This document shows, in pieces, positions 11,517 through 20,771 of a stretch of DNA of 64,000 nucleotides (its first letter is position 1; every line of letters starts with the position of its first letter). The position numbers and the translations under genes are program-made. Source of the stretch: Clostridioides difficile ATCC 9689 = DSM 1296 (GTDB taxonomy: Bacteria; Bacillota; Clostridia; Peptostreptococcales; Peptostreptococcaceae); the NCBI RefSeq assembly GCF_001077535.1, contig NZ_CP011968.1, positions 496,001 through 560,000 on the forward strand. Direction: 5' to 3'. The notes below the pieces were generated by a model. It was given only the letters and a program-made list of their open reading frames with translations. It was not told where the DNA came from and made no database searches.

Positions 11517-13052
11517 ATAAAAATTCTAGAATACAATGGACATATTCGAAACTGGAAAGTTCTCTGTGAAGAACTTGGAATCGATTCTTCATTATGTAGA
11601 GATGAGCGTGAACGAGCAATTTTAGTGGAAGCATATAAGACATGGGGATATGATATGGCAAATCACATGCATGGAATGTTTGCTTTTGCATTATGGGATA
11701 CTGTGGAAAAGAAACTCTTCTGCCTAAGAGACCGGTTTGGAGTAAAACCTTTCTATTATTATGAGACTGAAAATGGGAAGCTTCTCTATGGTTCATCTAT
11801 TCGTAAGATTATGGAGCAACCAGGATTTGTGAAAGAGTTAAATGAAGACATGTTACAGATTTATATGTCTTTCACATATGTAGCAGGTGAAAATACATTC
11901 TTCCGTGGAGTAAAGAAGCTTATGCCAGGACATTACCTTGTCTATCAGAATAAAACAGTATGTATTGGTCGTTATTGGAAACCTGAATTTCATCCTGACC
12001 ACAGCAAGTCTATTGAGGAATGGACGGATGAAATTCATACAACACTTCAGAAAATTATGCCAGAGGTAAAATCAGAGAATGAAACTGCAGAGTTATTCCT
12101 ATCAGGAGGTGTTGATTCATCTTATATATTGGCAATGTCAGATATAGAAAAAACAGGTTCATGTGGTTATGAGGAAGAGCGTTTTGATGAATCAAAATTA
12201 GCACAACAGACAGCTAATATTCTTGGGTGTAAAAATTCGAGATATATAATTACACCTGAAGAGTATTTTGCGTCAGTACCTTATGTAATGTACCATATGG
12301 AGCAACCAACTGGAGATGCATCTGCTATCGTTTTTGCTATTGGATGCAAGGCAGCAGCTGAAAACACAAATATCTGTTACTCTGGAGAAGGAGCAGATGA
12401 GTTTTTTTGTGGATATAATATATACCATAAGGCAGAGTGTTATGGAGAGAATTTGAAGACATTTTATATTGGAAATACAAACATTATGAATGAGGGTGAG
12501 AAAAGAAAAATTCTTAAGAAATACAATCCTGATGTGCTTCCTATTGAAGTGGTAAAGGGAATTTATGAAGAAACAGAAGAACTAGATACACTTACTAACA
12601 TGTCAAATGTAGATATTCAAATATGGTTGGAAGGAGATATTTATTTTAATATAGATAAAATGAGTACTGCAGTTGGATTGGAAGTCAGAATGCCTCTTAC
12701 AGATACAAGAATATTTGATATTGCATCCAGAATACCATCAGAATATAAAGTGAAAGGAAAAGAGAATAAGATTGCCTTTCGTACAGCTGCATCAAAAACA
12801 TTACCAGAAGAGATTGCTTTTAGAAATAAATTAGGATTTATTGTGCCAATTCGTATATGGATGGCTGATGACCAATATAATAAGGACATCCGAGATAAAT
12901 TCAATAGTGAGATAGCAGATAAATTCTTTAACATAGATGAGATTAATGAGATTTTTAATGACTACATTAGTGGAAACTCTGATAATTGGAGAAAGATTTG
13001 GATGATTTACACATTCCTAGTGTGGTATGAAATCTATTTTGTAAAATGTTAA
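11469..13052 (+). CDS. Asparagine-synthetase-like protein lacking the glutaminase N-terminus
   Basis: The protein has 527 residues. Normal AsnB is about 600 or more and starts with Cys2, the glutaminase nucleophile. Here homology begins only around LEYNGHIRN, which matches the FNGEIYN segment of the family, so the first 70-80 residues including Cys2 are missing. The rest of the N-terminal fold (HGMFAFALWD, LRDRFGVKPFYYY) and the ATP-pyrophosphatase domain are intact: LFLSGGVDSS near residue 215 and YSGEGADEFFCGY near 305. Starts at 11469 and 11514 are both possible because the start region is duplicated; the first has the better ribosome site. It could be ammonia-dependent, use another amine donor, or be a decaying gene. 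Confidence 0.8.
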   Translation: MINLEEKYLTRKDTYMIKILEYNGHIRNWKVLCEELGIDSSLCRDERERAILVEAYKTWGYDMANHMHGMFAFALWDTVEKKLFCLRDRFGVKPFYYYETENGKLLYGSSIRKIMEQPGFVKELNEDMLQIYMSFTYVAGENTFFRGVKKLMPGHYLVYQNKTVCIGRYWKPEFHPDHSKSIEEWTDEIHTTLQKIMPEVKSENETAELFLSGGVDSSYILAMSDIEKTGSCGYEEERFDESKLAQQTANILGCKNSRYIITPEEYFASVPYVMYHMEQPTGDASAIVFAIGCKAAAENTNICYSGEGADEFFCGYNIYHKAECYGENLKTFYIGNTNIMNEGEKRKILKKYNPDVLPIEVVKGIYEETEELDTLTNMSNVDIQIWLEGDIYFNIDKMSTAVGLEVRMPLTDTRIFDIASRIPSEYKVKGKENKIAFRTAASKTLPEEIAFRNKLGFIVPIRIWMADDQYNKDIRDKFNSEIADKFFNIDEINEIFNDYISGNSDNWRKIWMIYTFLVWYEIYFVKC

Positions 13053-13061
13053 TACAAGAGG

Positions 13062-13095
13062 AAGAATCACCTGAAAGACCATTCAGGTGATTCTT
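13062..13095. terminator. Bidirectional hairpin between convergent genes
   Basis: A perfect 14-bp stem (13062-13075 with 13082-13095) and 6-base loop lie between the stops of the convergent genes at 13052 and 13131. The T tract is weak on both sides. Confidence 0.6.
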
Positions 13096-13130
13096 AATGT
13101 TTTATAATTAATGTTTTATAATTTTACTTG

Positions 13131-13727
13131 CTAATTCTTATGTCTAACCCTTAATGGTATATCAAGTTTTTTTGCCAGTTGTTTAGATTCTTCTATTTCT
13201 TCTGGAGATATTTCATCTACTACTGAAAAAGCTACTTCTTTTATATATTTTTTGCAATCTTTTGCAAAATCTAACATATAATCAAATGATTTTTCTCCAA
13301 ACTTTGGTTGAGTAACTCTATTATAAGCTTCTTTATTTGGGGCATTAAGACTTATTGATACTGCATCTATAACATTTTTTAACAGAATAGCTGTTTTTTT
13401 GTTATGTATTAAATCACTTAGACCATTTGTATTTATTCTTATCTTTATGCTACTTTTTTCTTTTATAAACTTTGCTACCTCTATCAATTCATTTATTCTC
13501 ATTAATGGTTCGCCATATCCACAAAATACGATTTCATCATAGTCGTCTAAATTGTATTTATTGAAGGCTTCTTTTACTTCATCTACACTTGGCTCATGTT
13601 CCAGCCATAAACTACCACTATTTGCAACTTCATCTTTTTCGTTTCTTATACAAAAAACACAACTACATGGACATGTATTAGTTATATTTACATAGATACT
13701 ATTTTCAATTGTATATAAGATATTCAT
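13131..13727 (-). CDS. Radical SAM protein (TatD-associated type)
   Basis: The protein has 198 residues with GGAGGG before its ATG. The cluster motif is CxxxCxxC in NTCPCSCVFCIR (residues 18-26), followed by FCGYGEPLMR, a SAM-binding GGE-like motif, and INTNGL. It is short and has no extra C-terminal cluster domain, as in the small radical SAM proteins found beside TatD DNases. The reaction is unknown. An ECF S component lies 26 bases upstream on the same strand and is probably co-transcribed. Confidence 0.85.
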   Translation of the reverse strand: MNILYTIENSIYVNITNTCPCSCVFCIRNEKDEVANSGSLWLEHEPSVDEVKEAFNKYNLDDYDEIVFCGYGEPLMRINELIEVAKFIKEKSSIKIRINTNGLSDLIHNKKTAILLKNVIDAVSISLNAPNKEAYNRVTQPKFGEKSFDYMLDFAKDCKKYIKEVAFSVVDEISPEEIEESKQLAKKLDIPLRVRHKN

Positions 13728-13753
13728 AATTTTCCCTCCATAAATTTAAATTC

Positions 13754-14281
13754 TTAATTAAAATAACGTTTTTTAAAATCAAGTTTATCAAGTGCCATAC
13801 CTAAGATTATAAAAACAATAAAACTTCCTATTGGCTGTAATAAGCCAAGTAAGCTCATTACAAATGCACTTGTAAAACTTCCAATAATTATACCTTCAGC
13901 AAACATGTATAAAACTAATCCTACTATACCTGCTACAACCGAAGCAACTATATTTCTCTTATTTATTATCTTGTCACTTTTAGAAGTGAAAAATAATACA
14001 AGTATTGGTTTTATGATTATAGTTGGTATTACCCAGATAGCAGCACCTGTAGATAAATCAGCTAGACCAGCACCAATTGCAGAAGCAGCTATAGCATAGT
14101 TTGTTGGCAAAATAGTTGCAGCTAGATAAATAAAAGCATCTCCTATATGAACATATCCATTGTTTCCACCAACTGGAATATGTAATATATATGCTATTGT
14201 CAGGCATATTATGGATGCAAATAATGCTGAAGTAACAATATAGGTAGTTTTTTTAGAAGTAACTTTATTCATTTTTTCCAA
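13754..14281 (-). CDS. ECF transporter S component (TIGR04002-like)
   Basis: The protein has 175 residues and about six membrane spans. The sequence around residues 35-80 (GGNNGYVHIGDAFIYLAATIL, then AIGAGLADLSTGAAIWVIPTIIIKP) is the typical ECF S-component core. S components bind a vitamin or other micronutrient and share an energising module encoded elsewhere. The substrate cannot be deduced. Start: GGGAGGG is spaced 6-7 bases from a TTG at 14281; an internal ATG three codons later is too far from it. I see no riboswitch upstream. Confidence 0.8.
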   Translation of the reverse strand: MEKMNKVTSKKTTYIVTSALFASIICLTIAYILHIPVGGNNGYVHIGDAFIYLAATILPTNYAIAASAIGAGLADLSTGAAIWVIPTIIIKPILVLFFTSKSDKIINKRNIVASVVAGIVGLVLYMFAEGIIIGSFTSAFVMSLLGLLQPIGSFIVFIILGMALDKLDFKKRYFN

Positions 14282-14530
14282 TATACTCCCTCCCTAAAAA
14301 TCCAGAGCTAACATAATTGTTATGTTTTCTTATAAATATATTAATATTAATCATACAATTTTCATAGTTTGTTAGGTGTTTTTTTTGTAAAATACAGATT
14401 GTACCCATTCAAATGTATATAATTAGAAAAGTAAAAATAGGTAAAATGTATAGAGTAGGAGTAGTTAGAATAAGTTAATATAAATTTAATTTGGTATGAA
14501 TAAGAAGAGTACAAGTTTAATATAAAAAAT
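14282..14530. other. Intergenic region without a recognisable gene
   Basis: I find no RNA gene or protein signal between the ECF gene start and the ldhA terminator. The promoter of the ECF/radical SAM pair must lie at its left end. Confidence 0.5.
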
Positions 14531-14578
14531 AATATAAGAGAGTCTACTCAATATATACTGAGCTGACTCTCTTATATT
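14531..14578 (-). terminator. Terminator of ldhA
   Basis: A 14-bp stem (14531-14544 with 14565-14578) has a partly paired interior. On the minus strand it runs into ATTTTTTAT. It lies about 65 bases after the ldhA stop. Confidence 0.8.
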
Positions 14579-14642
14579 TGGGAAATTAAAGGCTATTTTG
14601 TTAGATAATAGCTAATTAATGAAAAAATATATTTATAAAATA

Positions 14643-15641
14643 CTAATTTACTCTATTAGTAGCAGTTCCTGTTTTTATAACTTCTACAGCACTGCTTAAA
14701 CTAGAATAAACTATATTTTCAATCGCTGTACTAGTGAAGAAACCAAGGTGATGAGTGAATATAACTTGTTCCATAGAAAGAAGTTTATTTATTTCTGGGT
14801 CAGTTAATTCTCCAGGATTCATTTTTTTGTTTAAGAACAATCCTTCAGTTTCAAATGTATCAAGGGCAGCAGCTCTAATTTTTCCTGACTCTAGTGCTTC
14901 TATTAAATCCCCTGTATTAATTAAACCACCACGGCCAGTATTTACTATGTAAGCTCCATCCTTCATTATAGCTAGAGTATCTTTATTTATCATATGTTTT
15001 GTTCCTTCAAGTAAAGGAGTATGTAATGTTATAAGGTCAGCTTCTTTTAGAAGGTCTTCTAAAGAATCTTTGTAAGTTAATATATCATTTAAATCACTAT
15101 TTGGATATTGGTCAAATGCAATTACATTAGCTCCTAGGCCTTTGAATAATTTTGCAGAAGTAGCACCTATTTTTCCTGTACCTATAACACCAACTGTAAT
15201 AGATCTAACTTCTGTTCCAAGAAGTTCAGCTATCCAACGGTAATCACCTTCACAGACTTTTTTCTTTACTAGAGGAGTCTTTCTTAAAAGGTTCATAGCT
15301 TGAGTAACAGCTAATTCAGCTATTGCATTAGGTGAATAAGAAGGAACGTTTGTAACGATAAGTCCATTTTCATTAACTAAATCAAAATGTATCATGTCAA
15401 CCCCTGCAGTTCTTGAAGCTATAACTTTAACCCCAGCATCTTTTAAAGTTTCATAAATATAAGGATTATCTATATAGTTAGTTTGTTGTATAGATATACC
15501 ATCATACCCTTTAGCTTTAACTACATTTTCTTCAGTCATGTTTTCAGGATAAATATCCACTTGAACATCCTTATGTTCTTCAGACCATTTTTTTATTACT
15601 GGTTCTTCATAATCGCGTGCTCCAAATACTAGTATTTTCAT
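14643..15641 (-). CDS. ldhA: (R)-2-hydroxyisocaproate dehydrogenase
   Basis: The protein has 332 residues, normal for the D-2-hydroxyacid dehydrogenase family. The NAD-binding motif is GVIGTGKIGATSAKLFKGLG near residues 148-167. The substrate-binding part has ASRTAGVDMIH, and the catalytic stretch reads NTGRGGLIN, with a terminal HHLGFFT. In C. difficile this enzyme reduces 2-oxoisocaproate from leucine to (R)-2-hydroxyisocaproate using NADH, the first reductive step before the divergent had genes. GGAGGG precedes the ATG. It shares the 676-bp intergenic region with hadA. Confidence 0.93.
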   Translation of the reverse strand: MKILVFGARDYEEPVIKKWSEEHKDVQVDIYPENMTEENVVKAKGYDGISIQQTNYIDNPYIYETLKDAGVKVIASRTAGVDMIHFDLVNENGLIVTNVPSYSPNAIAELAVTQAMNLLRKTPLVKKKVCEGDYRWIAELLGTEVRSITVGVIGTGKIGATSAKLFKGLGANVIAFDQYPNSDLNDILTYKDSLEDLLKEADLITLHTPLLEGTKHMINKDTLAIMKDGAYIVNTGRGGLINTGDLIEALESGKIRAAALDTFETEGLFLNKKMNPGELTDPEINKLLSMEQVIFTHHLGFFTSTAIENIVYSSLSSAVEVIKTGTATNRVN

Positions 15642-16129
15642 ATCAATACCCTCCTGTAATTATTAAATTATTATGGTAATTTTTCATTTAGAAATAATAT
15701 GTAGCATATAAGGTTATATTTTTTATACAAAATTTTTAAGGTTAAAAATTTAGTTTTGAAATTGTTTTCCCTGTGTTATTTTGATATTTAGTAATTTTTT
15801 ATTTAATGTAATAATTACTCTAAAATTTATCAAAGAAATTGTTATTTTTTAGATTAAATATTATTAAAAAATTATCTAAGTTTGAAATTAGTTAACTAAC
15901 TTGCTGATTAATTACAATGATAACATGTGTTTTTGAGTTTAGCAATGAAAACTTTTTTTGAAATGTCAAGCTTTTTCATAAAAAAATATATAAAAAAAAC
16001 TTTTATAAGCAGAGAAAGAATAGCAAAATGCAATGGATAGTGGCAAGATGCCACGATATGAAAAAGATTATTCAATTGCATATTGTTAAAAAACATTCAA
16101 ATCAAGCGATATTTTGATTAAATATAAAG
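15642..16129. other. Upstream regulatory region between ldhA and hadA
   Basis: This AT-rich region has no ORF that I would support. It holds the ldhA promoter at its left end and the activator site described at 16040. Confidence 0.5.
16040..16054. promoter_or_regulatory. Candidate enhancer site for the sigma-54 activator
   Basis: The inverted repeat GTGGCA-AGA-TGCCAC lies about 90 bases upstream of the -24/-12 promoter, the usual place for an enhancer-binding protein. The activator gene at 24262 is the likely partner. Position and symmetry are seen; binding is inferred. Confidence 0.55.
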
Positions 16130-16145
16130 TTGGCACGATAAATGC
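16130..16145 (+). promoter_or_regulatory. Sigma-54 (SigL) -24/-12 promoter of the had operon
   Basis: TTGGCACGATAAATGC has GG and GC separated by exactly 10 bases and the consensus TTGGCAC. The same element, with nearly the same spacer, occurs before ord at 46833. Confidence 0.9.
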
Positions 16146-16317
16146 TTAACAATATAGGTGTAAGACAATAAAACAATAAAAAATAATTTTAATAATTTTT
16201 AAGTTATTTTAGATAAGATTAGGAACTTTGACATCAGACAGTTAATATCAGAAAAAAGTATTTTATGAGTGATTTAATCGAAATTTTATAATTGATACTA
16301 TTAAGGAGGAAAACGTT

Positions 16318-17517
16318 ATGCTTTTAGAAGGAGTTAAAGTAGTAGAACTTTCAAGTTTCATCGCAGCACCATGTTGTGCAAAAATGTTAGGTGACTGGGG
16401 TGCAGAGGTTATTAAGATTGAACCTATAGAAGGTGATGGAATAAGAGTTATGGGTGGAACATTTAAATCTCCAGCATCAGATGATGAAAACCCTATGTTT
16501 GAATTAGAAAATGGAAATAAAAAGGGTGTAAGTATTAATGTAAAATCAAAAGAAGGAGTAGAAATATTACATAAATTATTATCAGAAGCAGACATATTTG
16601 TAACTAATGTTAGAGTTCAAGCATTAGAAAAAATGGGTATAGCTTATGACCAAATAAAAGATAAGTATCCAGGATTAATATTCTCTCAAATATTAGGATA
16701 TGGTGAAAAAGGACCTTTAAAAGATAAACCAGGATTTGACTATACTGCATACTTCGCAAGAGGAGGAGTTAGCCAATCTGTTATGGAAAAAGGAACATCT
16801 CCAGCAAATACAGCAGCAGGATTTGGTGACCACTATGCAGGTCTAGCACTAGCAGCAGGAAGTTTAGCAGCATTACATAAAAAAGCTCAAACTGGTAAAG
16901 GTGAGAGAGTAACAGTAAGTCTTTTCCATACAGCTATATATGGAATGGGAACAATGATAACAACAGCACAATACGGAAATGAAATGCCTTTATCAAGAGA
17001 AAATCCAAACAGCCCATTAATGACTACATATAAATGTAAAGATGGAAGATGGATTCAATTAGCTTTAATACAATACAACAAGTGGTTAGGCAAATTCTGT
17101 AAGGTTATAAATAGAGAATATATATTAGAAGACGATAGATATAATAACATAGATTCAATGGTTAATCATGTTGAAGATTTAGTTAAGATAGTTGGAGAAG
17201 CTATGTTAGAAAAAACATTAGACGAGTGGTCAGCTTTATTAGAAGAAGCAGACTTACCATTTGAAAAAATTCAAAGCTGTGAAGATTTATTAGATGACGA
17301 ACAAGCTTGGGCAAATGACTTCTTATTTAAGAAAACATACGATAGCGGAAATACAGGTGTCTTAGTTAATACTCCAGTTATGTTTAGAAATGAAGGAATT
17401 AAAGAATATACACCAGCACCAAAAGTAGGTCAACATACTGTAGAAGTATTAAAATCTTTAGGCTACGATGAAGAGAAAATAAATAACTTTAAAGATAGTA
17501 AAGTTGTAAGATATTAA
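16318..17517 (+). CDS. hadA: (R)-2-hydroxyisocaproate CoA-transferase
   Basis: The protein has 399 residues and belongs to the class III (CaiB/BaiF) CoA-transferases. It begins LLEGVKVVELSSFIAAP, and the catalytic aspartate is Asp171 in GFGDHYAGL. GGAGG precedes the ATG. It moves CoA from isocaproyl-CoA to (R)-2-hydroxyisocaproate. It is the first gene of the had operon and lies 170 bases after the sigma-54 promoter. The cluster hadAIBC-acdB-etfBA and the divergent ldhA fix its identity. Confidence 0.95.
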   Translation: MLLEGVKVVELSSFIAAPCCAKMLGDWGAEVIKIEPIEGDGIRVMGGTFKSPASDDENPMFELENGNKKGVSINVKSKEGVEILHKLLSEADIFVTNVRVQALEKMGIAYDQIKDKYPGLIFSQILGYGEKGPLKDKPGFDYTAYFARGGVSQSVMEKGTSPANTAAGFGDHYAGLALAAGSLAALHKKAQTGKGERVTVSLFHTAIYGMGTMITTAQYGNEMPLSRENPNSPLMTTYKCKDGRWIQLALIQYNKWLGKFCKVINREYILEDDRYNNIDSMVNHVEDLVKIVGEAMLEKTLDEWSALLEEADLPFEKIQSCEDLLDDEQAWANDFLFKKTYDSGNTGVLVNTPVMFRNEGIKEYTPAPKVGQHTVEVLKSLGYDEEKINNFKDSKVVRY

Positions 17518-17555
17518 TTAGTAATTCTAGATTTTTTAAAAGGAGAATGCTAAAG

Positions 17556-18356
17556 ATGTACACAATGGGATTAGATATAGGTTCAACTGCATCAAAGGGA
17601 GTAATCTTAAAGAATGGGGAAGATATTGTAGCTTCTGAAACAATATCCTCTGGTACTGGGACTACTGGACCATCAAGAGTTTTAGAAAAATTATATGGCA
17701 AGACAGGTCTTGCAAGAGAAGATATTAAAAAAGTTGTAGTTACAGGATATGGAAGAATGAACTATTCAGATGCTGATAAGCAAATAAGTGAATTAAGCTG
17801 TCATGCTAGAGGGGTAAATTTCATAATTCCAGAGACAAGAACCATTATTGACATAGGTGGTCAAGATGCAAAGGTATTAAAATTAGATAATAATGGAAGA
17901 CTATTAAACTTTCTTATGAATGACAAATGTGCTGCAGGTACAGGAAGATTTTTAGATGTAATGGCAAAAATAATAGAGGTTGATGTATCTGAACTCGGAA
18001 GTATATCTATGAATTCTCAAAATGAAGTATCAATAAGCAGTACATGTACAGTATTTGCAGAGTCTGAGGTTATATCACATTTATCTGAAAATGCAAAAAT
18101 TGAAGATATAGTGGCAGGTATTCATACTTCAGTAGCAAAGAGAGTTTCTAGCCTAGTAAAAAGAATAGGAGTACAAAGAAATGTAGTTATGGTTGGTGGA
18201 GTTGCTAGAAATAGTGGTATTGTAAGAGCTATGGCAAGAGAAATCAACACAGAAATTATTGTACCTGATATACCTCAATTAACTGGTGCTTTAGGAGCAG
18301 CGTTATATGCTTTTGATGAAGCAAAAGAATCACAAAAAGAAGTGAAAAATATATAA
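17556..18356 (+). CDS. hadI: Activator (archerase) of 2-hydroxyisocaproyl-CoA dehydratase
   Basis: An upstream in-frame ATG at 17547 is only one base from AGGAG, so the ATG at 17556 is preferred, giving 266 residues. It is an ASKHA-fold ATPase: MGLDIGSTASKG at the N-terminus, IIDIGGQDAK near 103, and VGGVARN near 218. Cys125 in NDKCAAGTG and Cys164 in SSTCTVFAES are the ligands of the [4Fe-4S] cluster shared by the homodimer. It drives ATP-dependent injection of one electron into HadBC. Such activators are oxygen-labile. Confidence 0.95.
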   Translation: MYTMGLDIGSTASKGVILKNGEDIVASETISSGTGTTGPSRVLEKLYGKTGLAREDIKKVVVTGYGRMNYSDADKQISELSCHARGVNFIIPETRTIIDIGGQDAKVLKLDNNGRLLNFLMNDKCAAGTGRFLDVMAKIIEVDVSELGSISMNSQNEVSISSTCTVFAESEVISHLSENAKIEDIVAGIHTSVAKRVSSLVKRIGVQRNVVMVGGVARNSGIVRAMAREINTEIIVPDIPQLTGALGAALYAFDEAKESQKEVKNI

Positions 18357-18370
18357 AAAGAGGGATGAAA

Positions 18371-19597
18371 ATGTCTGAAAAAAAAGAAGCTAGAGTAGTA
18401 ATTAATGATTTATTAGCTGAACAATATGCAAATGCATTTAAAGCTAAAGAAGAAGGAAGACCTGTAGGTTGGTCAACATCAGTATTTCCTCAAGAGTTAG
18501 CAGAAGTATTTGACTTAAACGTATTATATCCAGAAAACCAAGCAGCTGGAGTAGCAGCTAAAAAAGGTTCTTTAGAATTATGTGAAATAGCTGAATCTAA
18601 AGGATATTCTATTGACCTATGTGCATATGCAAGAACAAATTTTGGTCTTTTAGAAAATGGTGGATGTGAAGCTTTGGATATGCCAGCTCCAGATTTCCTA
18701 CTTTGCTGTAACAATATATGTAACCAAGTTATAAAATGGTATGAAAATATTTCAAGAGAATTAGATATACCTTTAATAATGATTGATACAACTTTCAATA
18801 ATGAAGACGAAGTTACTCAATCAAGAATAGATTATATTAAAGCTCAATTTGAAGAAGCTATAAAACAACTAGAAATTATATCAGGAAAGAAATTTGACCC
18901 TAAGAAGTTTGAAGAAGTAATGAAAATATCAGCTGAAAACGGAAGACTATGGAAGTATTCTATGAGTTTACCAGCAGATTCTTCTCCTTCTCCAATGAAT
19001 GGATTTGACTTATTTACTTACATGGCTGTAATAGTTTGTGCTAGAGGTAAAAAAGAAACTACAGAAGCATTTAAGTTACTTATAGAAGAATTAGAGGACA
19101 ACATGAAAACTGGTAAATCTTCTTTCAGAGGGGAAGAAAAATACAGAATAATGATGGAAGGTATACCTTGTTGGCCATATATAGGATACAAGATGAAAAC
19201 ATTAGCTAAATTTGGAGTTAACATGACAGGTAGTGTTTACCCACATGCTTGGGCATTACAATATGAAGTTAATGATTTAGATGGAATGGCAGTAGCATAT
19301 AGTACTATGTTTAACAATGTAAACCTAGACCGTATGACAAAATATAGAGTTGATTCTTTAGTAGAGGGTAAATGTGATGGAGCATTCTATCATATGAACA
19401 GAAGCTGTAAACTTATGAGTTTAATACAATATGAAATGCAAAGAAGAGCAGCTGAAGAAACTGGATTACCATATGCTGGATTTGATGGTGACCAAGCAGA
19501 CCCTAGAGCTTTCACTAATGCTCAATTTGAAACAAGAATTCAAGGTTTAGTTGAAGTAATGGAAGAAAGAAAAAAACTTAATAGAGGTGAGATATAA
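18371..19597 (+). CDS. hadB: 2-hydroxyisocaproyl-CoA dehydratase, alpha subunit
   Basis: The frame opens at 18365, but AGAGGG lies directly against that codon, so the ATG at 18371 is preferred (408 residues). It belongs to the HgdB/FldBC dehydratase family. It has several cysteines for its [4Fe-4S] cluster, including [11 protein letters not shown] near residue 118, and GDQADPRAF near the C-terminus. With HadC it removes water from (R)-2-hydroxyisocaproyl-CoA by a ketyl-radical mechanism. Its last base overlaps the hadC start. Confidence 0.95.
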
Positions 19598-20724
19598 TGG
19601 AAGCTATTTTATCTAAAATGAAAGAAGTAGTTGAAAATCCAAATGCGGCTGTAAAAAAATATAAAAGTGAAACTGGTAAAAAAGCTATAGGTTGTTTCCC
19701 AGTTTATTGCCCAGAAGAAATTATACATGCAGCTGGAATGCTTCCAGTTGGTATATGGGGAGGACAAACAGAATTAGATTTAGCTAAACAATATTTCCCT
19801 GCATTTGCATGTTCAATAATGCAATCATGTTTAGAATATGGATTAAAAGGTGCTTATGATGAATTATCTGGAGTTATTATACCAGGTATGTGTGATACAC
19901 TAATTTGTTTAGGACAAAACTGGAAATCAGCAGTACCTCATATAAAATATATATCATTAGTACACCCACAAAATAGAAAACTTGAAGCTGGTGTAAAATA
20001 CTTAATCAGTGAGTACAAAGGCGTAAAAAGAGAACTTGAAGAAATTTGTGGATATGAAATAGAAGAAGCAAAAATTCATGAAAGTATAGAAGTTTACAAT
20101 GAACATAGAAAAACTATGAGAGACTTTGTTGAAGTAGCTTATAAACATTCTAATACTATAAAACCATCAATAAGAAGCTTAGTAATTAAGAGTGGGTTCT
20201 TTATGAGAAAAGAAGAACATACTGAGCTAGTGAAAGATTTAATAGCAAAATTAAATGCTATGCCAGAAGAAGTCTGTTCTGGAAAGAAAGTTTTATTAAC
20301 AGGTATATTAGCTGATTCTAAAGATATATTAGACATTTTAGAAGACAACAATATATCAGTTGTAGCTGACGACTTAGCACAAGAAACAAGACAATTCAGA
20401 ACAGATGTACCAGCAGGTGATGATGCGTTAGAGAGATTAGCAAGACAATGGTCAAACATAGAAGGATGTTCATTAGCTTATGACCCTAAGAAAAAACGTG
20501 GGTCACTTATAGTAGATGAAGTTAAAAAGAAAGATATAGATGGTGTTATCTTCTGTATGATGAAATTCTGTGACCCAGAAGAATACGATTATCCTTTAGT
20601 TAGAAAAGATATAGAAGATAGTGGAATACCTACTTTATATGTTGAAATCGACCAACAAACTCAGAATAATGAACAAGCCAGAACTCGTATTCAAACTTTT
20701 GCTGAGATGATGAGTTTAGCGTAA
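19597..20724 (+). CDS. hadC: 2-hydroxyisocaproyl-CoA dehydratase, beta subunit
   Basis: The protein has 375 residues and its start overlaps the hadB stop by one base. It is homologous in layout to Had[22 protein letters not shown] near the N-terminus, SCLEYGLKG, and [17 protein letters not shown] near residue 310. The spread cysteines fit a second iron-sulfur cluster. It forms the heterodimeric dehydratase with HadB. Confidence 0.95.
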
Positions 20725-20771
20725 GTTCATTAAAATAAATTTACTATAAAATATGAAAATTGGAGGAAGCT

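Noticed and set aside
13062-13095. Mobile-element terminal inverted repeat at the 14-bp hairpin
   Set aside because: Its place between two convergent stop codons fits a bidirectional terminator.
15908-16096. 62-codon minus-strand ORF between ldhA and hadA
   Set aside because: It spans the activator inverted repeat, has no ribosome site, and the region fits a regulatory role better.
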